A stretch of 64,000 nucleotides of DNA from Ovis canadensis (taxonomy: Eukaryota; Chordata; Mammalia; Artiodactyla; Bovidae), in the NCBI RefSeq assembly GCF_042477335.2, contig NC_091251.1, positions 37,030,501 to 37,094,500 of the forward strand. The letters are read 5' to 3'. Positions 32,859-44,157 of the stretch are shown here, one piece after another (position 1 is the stretch's first letter; each line of letters begins with the position of its first letter). Both the position numbers and the translations under genes were made by a program. Below the pieces are notes generated by a model. That model was not told where the DNA came from. It did no database searches and saw only the letters and a program-made list of their open reading frames with translations.

Positions 32859-32955
32859 GTGCATCATTGTAGCTAGGTGTCTCTGGTATGTTTATGTGGG
32901 GTTTCCGGGTTTGGACTGATCTTCCTTGTGACACAATTTGAATCAAAAAGAATTG

Positions 32956-33195
32956 GAGGGACTTCCATGGTGGTCCAGTGCCTGTGACGCCAGGCTCCGA
33001 ATGCAGGGGGCCAAGGTTCCATTCCTGGTTGTGGAATGAGCTCCTAAATGCCAAAACTAAGAGTTTACATGCTGCAAATATAAACATAAAAATGCCCCAA
33101 CTAAAAATTCAGCATGCCACAGAGATCAAAGATCCTGCGAGCTGCAACTAAAACCTAGTGAAGCCAAATAAATAAGTAAATTATTATTTTTTTAA
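32956..33195 (+). mobile_element. CHR-type SINE shared by both copies
   Basis: 'gggacttccatggtggtccag' head to 'aaataaataagtaaatt' tail, at the same place as 16998-17235 in copy A. Confidence 0.75.
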
Positions 33196-33347
33196 AAAGA
33201 AGAAGTATTGGGACAGCCTTGAGACATCATGAACTTCATCTTTCTAGTACTGTATTTATAGAATTTCCATTTGTTTTCTTCTTTCCATGCAACACAATAC
33301 TCATGGGATCTTGAAGATATAGACATAACAGAAGCCATCTTAGCATC

Positions 33348-33537
33348 CCCTGGTAGTTAAGCTGGTAAAGAATCTGCCTGCAACGTGGGAGACCTGGGTT
33401 CAATCCCTGGTTTGGGAATATCCCCTGGAGAAGGGGATGGCTACCCACTCCAGTATTCTGGCCTGGAGAATTCCACGGACTGTATAGTCCATGTGGTCAC
33501 AAAGAGTTGGACACGACTGAGTGACTTTCACTTGCCT
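33348..33537 (+). mobile_element. Bov-tA SINE, copy B only
   Basis: Flanked by the perfect TSD 'atcttagcatc' (33337-33347 and 33538-33548). Copy A has the empty site near 17380. Confidence 0.95.
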
Positions 33538-33654
33538 ATCTTAGCATCAACATCTAAACATTCAGAATAGCAAACTCCTCAAAGTACTTTTCAATTGTCC
33601 AATGCTACTTCTGTGGATTCCCACATTTTTGGCTTTTTCTCTTTTCTTTGTGTT

Positions 33655-33930
33655 TTTTTTAAAAACTAGTTATTAGATTATAGTTGATTTACAATGTTAT
33701 GTTAGATTCAGGTGTACAGAAAAATGAATCTGTTATACTTATACATAATATCCACTCCTTTTAAGATTCTTTTCCCATAAAGGTCATTACAGAGTATTAA
33801 ACAGAGTTCCCTGTGTTATACAGTAGGGCCTTATTAGTTATCTATTTTTTATGGTAATGCATATATATCAATCCCAATTTTCCAAATTATCCCTCCCACA
33901 TTTTTTTTAGCTTAGTTATCACTGTTCACA
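33655..33930 (-). mobile_element. L1 3'-region fragment shared by both copies
   Basis: Counterpart of 17455-17760 ('attagattatagttgatttac'). Confidence 0.6.
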
Positions 33931-34909
33931 AAACAATTCCAAACTTTCTTGCATAGTCACTTTCATTCACCATTTCTTTTCCTCACCTTGCTGTAGCTGT
34001 AGCTTCATCTGAGAACATTCCACTTCCAAAAGTCTGGAGATCCAGTGCGAGAAAAGAATTCTATCTGTCCAGTTTTGGTAACAATTTCTATCTCTCTTTG
34101 TAAAATTCCTTGTTGTTTGATGATTATTCCCCATAACTTACTGAAAATGGGATAAGGAGGATTGAAGAGGGGAATGGGAGCGGGAGTGCCTGTCACTCTT
34201 GCACACTTCATTTCAATCCAGTCCATGCGTGTCTTCCATCCCCTTCCTTGTCTTCAGACTCAGAGCTAGGTCCTCACTTATCAATATGGCCCTGGGCCCA
34301 GGGCTGCCAGAACCCATTCAGTGACTAAGAAAATCAAGCCTTTAGAAACCTTTCTTCACATGGAAACTCCTGGAAGTCAAAATTGTAATATCTGAGTGAA
34401 TGAGGATCCCATCAAACTTTTGAGAATCACCATGACTTCCTCTAAAAGCCAACCATCTAAACATCAGCTGAAGAAGTCCTCCACATAGACTAGCTTAGGC
34501 ATGTGCTCTGGACCATCTCATCTGGGCCCTGTTCATCTCGAGTATATTAGAGTTCTACAACATACAATAAATATATTTATGGGAGTATAGTATAGTAACT
34601 AAGGCCTGAAATCACCATAATGTATTCATATCTCCTTTTCTCCAGATAAATGATAATATCCATACGTATTCTATAATCAGAGCCGTGGAACTAGAACAAT
34701 GATTATTTACACAAATTGTTCCTCTTACCTATTATTGCATAAGAAATCCAGATCCGGCCACTACCCAGTGACTTCCCTAAAATAAGTCAAAACAGTAATC
34801 TCTAGCTTTATGCATATTAAGATTGTAAAAGATTATTGTCCTCTGCCCATTAGTACTCTCTCCTTAATAAAACCAAACTAATAAGGTGAGCATTATCGAT
34901 TCCTAAATT
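33931..34909. other. Unique duplicated sequence, no gene
   Basis: Aligns with 17761-18890 of copy A. Short frames are not conserved. Confidence 0.5.
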
Positions 34910-35260
34910 CCCATCGCAATTTATTCTTTATGTAGGTGTCCCTTGAGATCATGCACATTCATTTTGTTTAAGTATGGTAACAATTATTTATCCTTTTGTG
35001 CTAGATTATTTCCCTTAGAGTAATGTCTTCAAGTTTCACCCATACCGTAGCATATGTTAGAACTTCCTTGCTTTTGAAGGCTGAATAATATGCCATTAAA
35101 GGTACATACCACATGTTTATTCTTCCATTCACTAGTGAACACGTCCACATTTGTGAATAGTGCTGCTTTGAACATAGATGTGCAAGTATCTATGTACAAA
35201 ATTTATACAGATGAATTTTAATTTGTTAGCTGTTTGAAATGTGAGAACCAAACAACACTA
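34910..35260 (-). mobile_element. L1 fragment shared by both copies
   Basis: Counterpart of 18895-19285. Confidence 0.65.
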
Positions 35261-35318
35261 TTTTCAATATTCAGATAAATTATAACAGGGTTAGAAACTG
35301 TGATGATGCCAATCAGGG

Positions 35319-35342
<24 letters not shown>
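35319..35342. repeat. (CA)12 microsatellite
   Basis: Uninterrupted CA run; the copy A equivalent (19346-19356) has only about five units. Confidence 0.9.
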
Positions 35343-35350
<8 letters not shown>

Positions 35351-35762
35351 CTGAACTTTCTGTTTTACTAGGACAAATTCTGATCATTTGAGTTTTCTAA
35401 TTATGTAAAAGAGCTGGAAGACACCTAAGATAAGAACTGAGGGAAGTTTTGCTGCACGCTTGAGAGCTGGAATTTTGATGCAGACCCTTGAATTTAGAAA
35501 AAAAAAATCACACTTTTCTTGCACCTGAGTTTGAAATGCATTTTCACATTGCACATATTTTTAAATTTATCTTTATAAGAAGTTGCTGGTTTTTTAAAAA
35601 TTTGTGGTGTCTTTTGCCATTAGGAATTATTATTTTGTGATTTGTTTTAGGTAAGATTTTCTTTGTAGTCATGTATATGAGTATGCAATTCAGTCTCTGT
35701 GTGTAAGCAAGTCTTTCCATCATTTACTTTATGTCTGTGCTCCTCTTCTGTGTAATAAGGAC

Positions 35763-35880
35763 ATTCCTGGAAGTTTTCTGGTAGTCAAGTGGTTAGGATT
35801 CCGTGTTTTCACTGCTATGTACCAAACTCAATCCCTGGTTGGGAAACTGAGATCCTGGCTGGACATGGCTGAAGAAAGAA
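35763..35880 (+). mobile_element. tRNA-derived SINE at the right edge of copy B
   Basis: Counterpart of 19990-20112. Homology between the copies fades after it. Confidence 0.55.
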
Positions 35881-35994
35881 TCTCTGAGCTTGAGCATATC
35901 TCAATAGAAGCATTTAAAACTGAAAAGGAAAAAGAACAAAGATGGAAAGAGGAAGAATAGTTACCAGGCACTTGGGGAAAAGGGAGGATGTGAA

Positions 35995-36170
35995 GTTATT
36001 GTTTAATCAGTACAGAGCTTCAGTATGGGATGATCATAAAGATTTGAGAGATGGATAGTGGTGACAGTTATACAGTAATGTGAATGTCCTCAATGCCACT
36101 AAACTTTATAGTTACAGACTCTTAAAATGTTAAGTTTTATTATGTACATTTTACCACAATAAAAATAATG
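35995..36170 (+). mobile_element. Old L1 3' end
   Basis: 'gatggatagtggtgacagtt' through 'taccacaataaaaataa' resembles mammalian L1M-type tails; similar tails lie near 49960-50115 and 58970-59115. Confidence 0.5.
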
Positions 36171-36191
36171 GGAAAAATTTAATATAGACGA

Positions 36192-36290
36192 CAAGGCAGG
36201 GACTTCCCTGGTGGTCCAGTCATTAAAAATCTGCCTGCCAATGCAGGGCACAAAGATTTGATCTCTGGTTGGATTCAAAAAACTGAGATC
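36192..36290 (+). mobile_element. CHR SINE, left part of an interrupted copy
   Basis: 'gggacttccctggtggtccag' to 'aactgagatc'. The body resumes at 37336 with 'gaactaagatcc', giving an apparent TSD around the nested insertion. Confidence 0.65.
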
Positions 36291-36299
36291 ACAGCACCC

Positions 36300-37117
36300 A
36301 GTCCCATCACTTAACAGCAAATAGATGGGGAAACAATGGAAACAGTGACAGATTTTATTTTCTTGGGCTCCAAAATCACTGCAGATGGTGACTGCAGCCA
36401 TGAAATTAAAAGATGCCTGCTCCTTGGAAGAAAAGCTACGACCAACCTGAAAGTGAAAGTGAAGTTACTCAGTCGTGTCCGGCTCTTTGCGACCCCGTGG
36501 ACTGTAGCCTACCAGGCTCCCCTGTCCATGGGATTTTCCAAGCAACAGTACTGGAGTGGATTGCCATTTCCTTCTCCAGGGGATCTTCCCAACCCAGGGA
36601 TTGAACCCGGGTCTTCTATATTGTAGACAGACACTTTACAGTCTGAGCCACCAGGGAAGTCTATGGCTAACCTAGACAGCATATTAAAAAGCAGAGACAC
36701 TACTTTGCCAACAAAGGTCCGTCTAGTCGAAGCTATGGTTTTTTCAGTAGTCATGTATGGACGTGAGAGATGAACTGTAAAGAAAGCTGAGTGCTGAAGA
36801 ATTTTTTTGAACTGTGGTGTTGGAGAAGACTCTTGAGAGTCCCTTAGACTGCAAGGAGATCAAACAGTCAATCCTGAAGGAAATCAGTCCTGAATGTTCA
36901 TTGGATGGACTGATGCTGAAGCTGAAACTCCAATACTTTGACCACCTGATGCAAAGAACTGACTCATTGGGAAAGATCCTGATGCTGGGAAAGATTGAAG
37001 GCAAGAGAAGAAGGGGACAACAGAGGACGAGATGGTTGGATGGCATCACCGACTCAATGGACATGAGTTTGAGCAAGTTGCTGAGTCGGACACGACTGAG
37101 CAACTGAACTGAACTGA
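36300..37117 (+). mobile_element. BovB LINE 3' part nested in a CHR SINE
   Basis: From 'cagtcccatcacttaacagc' through 'SKITADGDCSHEIK' and 'LGKILMLGKIEGKRRRGQQ' to the 'gagcaactgaactgaactg' 3' end; itself split by a Bov-tA at 36450-36661. Confidence 0.85.
36450..36661 (-). mobile_element. Bov-tA SINE nested in BovB
   Basis: Antisense SINE between 'gctacgaccaacct' and 'tctatggctaacct', imperfect copies of the same BovB site and therefore a likely TSD. Confidence 0.85.
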
Positions 37118-37125
37118 ACTTGAAC

Positions 37126-37335
37126 TAGGCTTCCCTGGTGACTCAGATGGTAAAGAATCTGCCTGAAACGGAGAGAACAAGGTTCGATCCCTAGGTGGGG
37201 AAGATCTCCTGGAGAAGGAAATGGCAACCCACTCCAGTATTCTTGCCTGGAGAATTCCATGGGCAGAGGAGCCTGACGGGCTACAATTCATAGGGTCACA
37301 AAGAGTCAGAGACGACTGAGCAATTTCCCTTTTTC
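37126..37335 (+). mobile_element. Bov-tA SINE
   Basis: 'ggcttccctggtgactcagatgg' head to 'gtcagagacgactgagcaatt', directly after the BovB tail. Confidence 0.85.
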
Positions 37336-37590
37336 CATTGGGAACTAAGATCCTACATGCTACACCGGAGCAACTACGCCCACATGCCACAACTACCAAG
37401 CTGGCGCTCTAGAGCCCGTAAGCCGCCCAGTGCCCTAGAGTCTGTACTATTACGCATCAAGAGAAGCTAACGCAATGAGACATCTGTGCACAGCAACTAG
37501 AATAGTTTGCTTGCTACAACTAGAGAAAGCCCGCAGGTAGCAACGAAGACCCAGTGCAGCCAAAAATAAATAAACATTTTAAAATACATG
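37336..37590 (+). mobile_element. CHR SINE, right part
   Basis: CHR-2 body ('ccacaactaccaagc', 'agcaacgaagacccagtgcagcc') and an 'aaaaataaataaa' tail, continuing 36192-36290. Confidence 0.75.
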
Positions 37591-37639
37591 TATATTAAAA
37601 AAGAAAAAGGAAGAGATCTTTTTTATTTTTAAAGGAAGA

Positions 37640-38330
37640 TATATCCTCTGTCTCACCATGATGCAATGGGTAAAAGCAAAACTCCTGGTATGAATCTAGC
37701 CTTTCTTGGCACTCTAGGACTGTTAGGTAGCCAGTCAGATGAGTAGGTCCCACCCCATCCTGGACAGTTTGTCTTTCTCTCTCCCGCCTGGACTCTGGTG
37801 CTTGGAACATGCCTAGAGATCCTCCCTCTTGTGGTCAAGGAACACAACAAGATTTCCAGCCACATCAAGACTAAGCAAGATAAAACCACCAGCACAAGTT
37901 GGTGCAAGTGGACCAAGACTTAAAAGATGATTCAAGGTAATCTGAGATTCATTATGTCATATCTGTAGTAAATTAGCTTTGTGGTTTTTGCCCCCCGCCC
38001 AACCCCCTTGGGTTTTGCTTGAGTGCTTATGGGTAAGGACCTGCACACGAGGAGAAAATTATATAACCTAAAGCTGTCAAAAAATTTGTCAATGCAGGAC
38101 ACAATGAGGAACCACCACTCTAAAACACTCAGCCCTATCCTATTGCAAGCCTGCTTCTGGTTTCCAAACAACCTGCTCTCATCCTTTCTTCAGAGTGTGC
38201 TTTCCCTCTGCTTAATGAAACTCTTGCTACTTAAAACTGCTGTATACATCTAGACTGAATTCTTTTCTTTTGAGAAGGGCAAAAACTGAGGAAATCCCCA
38301 TTTTGCCAGTGACAGGACTACATTCAGATC
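37640..38330 (+). mobile_element. ERV LTR-like sequence
   Basis: U3-like region, TATA-like 'attatataacc' near 38057, then 'ctctgcttaatgaaactcttgc' and 'tctagactgaattcttttcttttg', similar to R-U5 text in the LTRs at 47630 and 29946. Boundaries are unclear and no viral genes are seen. Confidence 0.5.
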
Positions 38331-39404
38331 CTGTATCTAATGTAGCCCTCATAATCCTGTATCTCTGAGCCTTTGGCAGCTTTCCTGGTAGCATCTTCCC
38401 ACCCTCGGTGATCAACAGAAAGAAGAGTTAGGATCCTCTCTTCCCATGCACTGCCTACACTGTACTAGGCAAGAACTTTTAAGTGACTACCATTGGTCCC
38501 AGTTAATGCATCCACTCCCTGTATACTTCCTAAAGCTAGAATAGCAGTGAACACCTCAGAGTTAATGTCAAAACATCAGACACATATTGCTGATATTTCT
38601 ACAGGAATAATTACATCGATTTATATTGTCATCAATAGTATATAAGCCTCTTTTTTCAAGAATGCCTTAAAAACTGGTTTTGTTCTTTGTTTGTTTAAAT
38701 CTCTGTTAATTTGACAAGTGACACATTGTGCCTCCTTCGTTGATTTTATCTACACACATAGAATTTTTGACCCAATGACTACAGCTCTTTCAGCCAACCC
38801 TAAATGGCTTCACTTCAAAGTGATTGTAAGGCCTTGATCCCTTAAAGTTAGGTCTTTCTCTTTCAATTCTGTGAGGAAGGGGGAAGAGGACACATATTTC
38901 AGAAATTTAACAATAGGACGTAGGAGGGTTTGACCCAGTTCTGAATATCCACATCTTCCAGCCTCTACAAACTACTTTCCATGATAATTTCACAGTTGTT
39001 TCTATTTTCTCCTATGGTGTTATGAGTTCCTAATCTTCCCAAGATAGATCGGAAAATGGGGTCCTCCTGATAGCTGCTAATCTCAGTACACTTAGGCACA
39101 CTGTAGTTTCAAAATGATCTTTATTTTCTCCCCCATGAAATGTTACATCATTCTAACTCTCTGAATTTCACAGGAATTTTTCTGAATTTAGATCATGAAA
39201 AATTTTTAGATTTTTCTCTGAATTTCAGAGGAAAGTTAACACCTCATTCCTTGTGGCTCCAAAACTTCACAGACCTGGCTCAGAGATTGCAATCTGGTTG
39301 GAAAGAAGAACTAGAGCATTTGAATTAAAGTTAAATTTACATAGTATGAAAGAATTCTCAATGAATTTATAGTCAGCATACATCAAAGTTTATTTTACTT
39401 TTTA
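38331..39404. other. No gene recognised
   Basis: About 1 kb of low-repeat AT-rich sequence with an internal 'ctctgaatttcacagg' near-repeat at 39160-39230. No frame, splice or promoter support. Confidence 0.5.
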
Positions 39405-39655
39405 AAAAAACTTTTTTTTTGGCTGCACTGGGTTTTTATTGCTGCATGTGGGCTTTCTCTTGGTTGTGGTGCTTGGGCTTCTCATTGCAGTGGTCTCTCT
39501 CTCAGGCTTTAGATCATGCAGGCTTCGATAGTTGAGGTGCATGGGCTTAGTTGCCCCTTGATATGTGGCATTTTCCTGGACCAGGGATTGAACTCATGTC
39601 CCCTGCATTGACTGGTGTATTCTTAAAGACTGGGCCACCAGGGAAGCACAATTAT
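39405..39655 (-). mobile_element. CHR-type SINE, antisense
   Basis: T-rich left end, 'ggctgcactgggtttttattgctgc' and right end 'ctgggccaccagggaagc'. Confidence 0.65.
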
Positions 39656-40109
39656 TTTAAATTCTTCAATAAGAAGCATATTATTCTGCTTTGTTCTTTA
39701 CCTTAGACTGTACGTCTATTTGGAGATGGCAGTAGTGCTCTGACTGAGATTAGGAGGGCACTATCCAAGGCATTGCAAGTAGGATCTGCTGATCCTACTT
39801 AATCATATGTTGATTCGTTTACTCAATAAGTATTTATTTAGTGTCTATGTATGCTGGTTGCTTTAACAGCTATTGGGCACACAAAGTGAAATATGAGTGT
39901 GTGGTTATAAGTTTTAAATTATTTCTAAAACCAGAATTCAAACAGATTCAGGCATACGTGATTAACTGCTAAGGCAGTGTTTGAAAGGTTCTAGCTACAA
40001 GAGGAGAATTGCTGGAGAGAAAGGATTCACGATAGAAAAGAAAATGAAAATTGGAGTAGAGAAGCAAGAATGGTCTTTCACCTTCATCCACCTCCCCATC
40101 CCACACTTC
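39656..40109. other. No gene recognised
   Basis: No repeat or coding signal that I can name. Confidence 0.45.
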
Positions 40110-40632
40110 ATATCAGTTCAGTTCAGTTCAGTCGCTCAGTCGTGTCCGACTCTTTGCCACCCCATGAACTGCAGCACACCAGGCCTCCCTGTCCATCACC
40201 AACTCCCAGAGTTCACTCAGACTCACGTCCATCGAGTCAGTGATGCCATCCAGCCATCTCATCCTCTGTCGTCCCCTTCTCCTCCTGCCCCCAATCCCTC
40301 CCAGCATCAGAGTCTTTTCCAGTGAGTCAACTCTTCGCATGAGGTGGCCAAAGTACTGGAGTTTCAGCTTTAGCATCACTCCTTCCAAAGAACACCCAGG
40401 GCTGATCTCCTTCAGAATGGACTGGTTGGATCTCCTTGCAGTCCAAGGGACTCTCAAGAGTCTTCTCCAACACCACAGTTCAAAAGCATCAATTCTTTGG
40501 CACTCAGCTTTCTTTATAGTCCAATTCTCACTTCCATACATGACTACTGGAAAAACCATAGCTTTGACTAGACGGACCTTTGTTGGCAAAGTAATGTCTC
40601 TGCTTTTTAATATGCTGTCTAGGTTGGTCATA
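40110..40632 (-). mobile_element. BovB LINE 3' end
   Basis: Starts at the 3' terminus '(cagtt)n cagtcgctcag' and retains a 167-codon open stretch on the minus strand (40631-40128) reading to '[11 protein letters not shown]', so it is young. Confidence 0.9.
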
Positions 40633-40835
40633 GACTTCCTTGGTGGCTCAGACGGTAAAGTGTCTGTCTACAATGTGGGAGACCCGGATTCAATCCCTGG
40701 GTTGGGAAGATCCCCTGGAGAAGGAAATGGCAATCTACTCTGTATTCTTGCCTGGAAAATCCCATGGACAGAGGAGCCTGACAGGCTGTACCGTCCATGG
40801 GGTCACAAGGAGTCAGACACGACTGAGTTCACACA
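40633..40835 (+). mobile_element. Bov-tA SINE abutting BovB
   Basis: 'gacttccttggtggctcagacgg' to 'gtcagacacgactgagttcac', immediately at the truncated 5' edge of the BovB element. Confidence 0.85.
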
Positions 40836-41744
40836 GACGATGATGGTTATGAACATCACCCGATCTATGGCAAATTAGAGATTACTAAAGTAAAAACAAG
40901 GACCTGCTCACTGTGCTATCTTCTTTGTTCTCAGGAAAGGGAAAGAAAAACTCATTTTTTTCCTCTTTTCATTGCACAGAGTGGGGATAAAAATCATATG
41001 AGACATAGGTGGTTACTATTAAATGATTCCATCCAAAACCTCAAACTGATGAGGCCTAAGGAGATAGAGGTAGACCAAGCCAAGGCCTCATGTGAGTTTT
41101 AAGAATTACATGTAAATATATAACAGAGGTGCAGAGTAGACACTACGGTAGAGAAATAGAGAATCTCATCTTCTAACTACTTTTCACCCCCTGATCTTCA
41201 TTTCAAAGGCTCTGGCATGGAACAGTAACAAAAGAAAATTCAAATGGAAGGATCAGTAGATACAGTTCTTACTTTGGGAATTACAGTTTTGGGTGCATTA
41301 CTGACCTGTTTGTGAGCTTGGAGGACCACAGAAATTATTTGCATTTCATTACCCTCACATGACTCTTCTTAATTTTAAGACTATTACAGGCAGAAGTTAG
41401 GCTCTTTGGCAAACTTTCAGCTCTCTTAAGCCCCAGCCATGACCCAGACTGAGATTCCCAGTGCACTTCATCCTTTATATCCATCTCATAATTTATAACC
41501 ACAGGTTACAAGGAAGCTTTGTGGGATACTCAAAATGCAGTTAAGTATTGACTAAATTTCTACAGTCCATAGGGTCACAAGGAGTAGGGCATGAGTGAGC
41601 AACTGAGCATTCAAGCACATGAAACGAACAAAAAGAATTTCAAGTTAAATTTAAAAGCCTATGGAATAACTATGTATTTTCATTTTTTAATATATTAACC
41701 AATTTAATGAAGATAATGGCAACCTCCTTCAAAAGGTCCCATGC
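40836..41744. other. No gene recognised
   Basis: Contains a short SINE-tail remnant at 41560-41605 ('ctacagtccatagggtcacaagg'). Otherwise nothing identifiable. Confidence 0.45.
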
Positions 41745-42508
41745 AGTACCACACTCAGTGTCTCTGACTCTGTAGCAGGCCACCGCCGACCCACGCTTCC
41801 ACCAGAGACTGCTGGACACTCACAGACAAGTTTGGGTCAGTCTCTTGTGGGGTCACTGCCCCTTTCTCCTGGGTTCTGGTGCACTCAAGGTTTTGTTTGT
41901 GCCCTCCAAAAGTCTGTTTCCCCAGTCCTGTGTAAATTCTATAATCAAATCCCACTGCTTTCCAAAGTCAAATTCCCTGGGCGTTCTCAGTCCCTTTGCC
42001 AGATCCATAGGTTGGGAAATCTGCTGTGGGTCCTGGAACTACGTTAACAGTTTGAGAATTTATTTGGTATAATTGTTCTTCAGTTTTGTGGGTTGTCTGC
42101 TCGGCGGCTCTATGCTATGGTGGGGTTAATGGTGACCTCCTCCAAGAGGGCTTATGTCATGCTCAGGACGGCCCTTGCCCCTGCGGCAGGCCCCTGCTGA
42201 CCTGTACCTCAGACACTCAAACACTCAAAGGCAGGTCTGGCTCAGACTCTGTGGAGTCTCCTGGTGCAGACAAGGTTTTGTTTGAGCCCCCCGAGCATCT
42301 CTGGTGGGTATGGGTTTTGATTCTAAACGTGATTTTGCCCCTCCTACCACCTTGCTGGGGTTTCTCCTTTGCCCTTGGATGTGGGGTATCTTTTCTTGGT
42401 GGGATCCAACATTCTCCTATGGATGGTTGTTCAGCAGCAAGTTGTAATTTTGGAGTTCTCACAAGAGAAGATGACCGCACATCTTTCTACTTCGTCATCT
42501 TGAAGGGA
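41745..42508 (-). mobile_element. L1 5' UTR, antisense
   Basis: The reverse complement from about 42505 begins 'ttcaagatgacgaagtagaa'. The body parallels 25900-26399 ('gcccctcctaccaccttgctg', 'gagatgaccgcac'-like). The open frames on both strands here are not genes. Confidence 0.65.
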
Positions 42509-42764
42509 TGCTTTATCTGCTTCTGACAAGTGTGATCATCCATTTCTATGTGTGTTATGATTTCTGTTCCTAGAATAAAGCAGATAGATATCCACACACT
42601 TGAGATATACACCTGCAATGCAGGGGACACAGGTTCGATCCCTATAGGTTGGGAACATCCCCTTTCTCTTGAGCGCCAAATCAGTTCTGCAGTGCCTCCA
42701 TTCTGATGGTTCTTTTGAACCTTTTGTATAAGTCTTTCTCTGACTCTTCCCAGGGATTATCTAT

Positions 42765-43810
42765 GTGGAAACTTCTAAATGAGATGGGAATACCAGACCA
42801 CCTGACTTGCCCCCTGAGAAATCCCTATGCAGGTCAAGAAGCAACAGTTAGAACCAGACATGGAACAATAGACTGGTTCCAAATAGGACAAGGAGTATAT
42901 CAAGGCTGTATATTGTCACCCTGCTTATTTAATTTATATGCAGAGTACCTCATCAGAAATGCCAGCCTGGATGAAGCACAAGCTGCAATCAAGATTGCCG
43001 GGAGAAATATCAATAAGCTCAGATAGGCAGATGACACCTCTCTTGTGGCAGAAAGTGAAGAAAAACTCAAGAGTCTCTTGATGAAAGTGAAAGACGAGAG
43101 TGAAAAAGTTGGCTTAAAACTCAACATTCAGAAAACTAAGATCATGGCATCTGGTCCCATCACTTCATGGCAAATAGATGGAGAAACAGTGGAAACAGTG
43201 ACAGACCTTATTTTTCTGAGCTCCAAAATCACTGCAGATGGTGACTGCAGCCAAGAAATTAAAAGACACTTACTCCTTGGAAGAAAAGCTATGACCAACC
43301 TAAACAGCATAGTGAAAAGCAGAGACATTGCTTTACCAACAAAGGTCCATCTAGGTCAAAGCTATGGTTTTTCCAGTAGTCATGTATGGATGTGAGAGTT
43401 GAACTATAAAGAAAGCTGAACGCTGAAGAATTGATGTTTTTGAACTGTGGTGTTGGAGAAGACTCTTGAGAGTCCCTTAGATGGCAAGAAGATCCAACCA
43501 GTTCATCCTAAAGGAAATCAGTCCTGAATATTCATTGGAAGAACTGATGCTGAAGCTGAAACTCCAATACTTTGGCCACCTGATGTGAAGAATTGACTCA
43601 TTGGAAACAACCCTGATGCTGGGAAAGATTGAACACAGGAAGAGAAGGGGACAAGAAAGGATGAGATGGTTGGCTGGCATCACCAACTCAATAGACATGA
43701 GTTTGAGCAAACTTCGGGAGTTGGTGATGGACAGGGAAGCCTGGCATGCTGTAGTCCGTGGATCTCAAAGAGTTGAACATGACTGAGCAAGTGAACTGAC
43801 TGACTGAACC
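42765..43810 (+). mobile_element. BovB LINE 3' third
   Basis: Reads the RT palm and C-terminus ('MGIPDHLTCPLRNPYAGQE', 'GCILSPCLFNLYAEYL'). The catalytic YADD has its Tyr codon changed to TAG at 43024-43026. Frameshifts follow near 43350. Ends at 'gactgagcaagtgaactgactg'. Confidence 0.9.
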
Positions 43811-44157
43811 AATTAAACTCTCACTGTTAAAACCAAAATAAACTTAATAGGTGCTCTGGAAAAACTGCTTTGAGGGCAGCAAAACACATCAACCCTTCCA
43901 GCTTCTGTTCCTCAATAACCTGATACCATCAGCACACCCTAGGGTGCTGCCCTGGGCTTTCTGTTTTTACTGAGGACCAGGAAAGGAGAATAATGACTCC
44001 AGTTCTTACTGGGAGATCTTGAGAAACCCCTGGGGCACAGCTGGCACATGATCAAAGGACAGAGTTGACAGGTTAAAAAAAAATAATACAGAACATTCTG
44101 TGTGTATTCCATGCACACCTTATTTTCAGTCATTATTCAAAACACTTAGAGGTCAAC

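Larger units (their letters stand above)
21117..35880. repeat. Segmental duplication, copy B (RNASE9-like B)
   Basis: Direct-orientation paralogue of 7965-20115. It is longer because of a 3.9-kb L1 insertion (22500-26402), a solo LTR (29946-30530) and smaller insertions. Edges are estimates. Confidence 0.85.
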
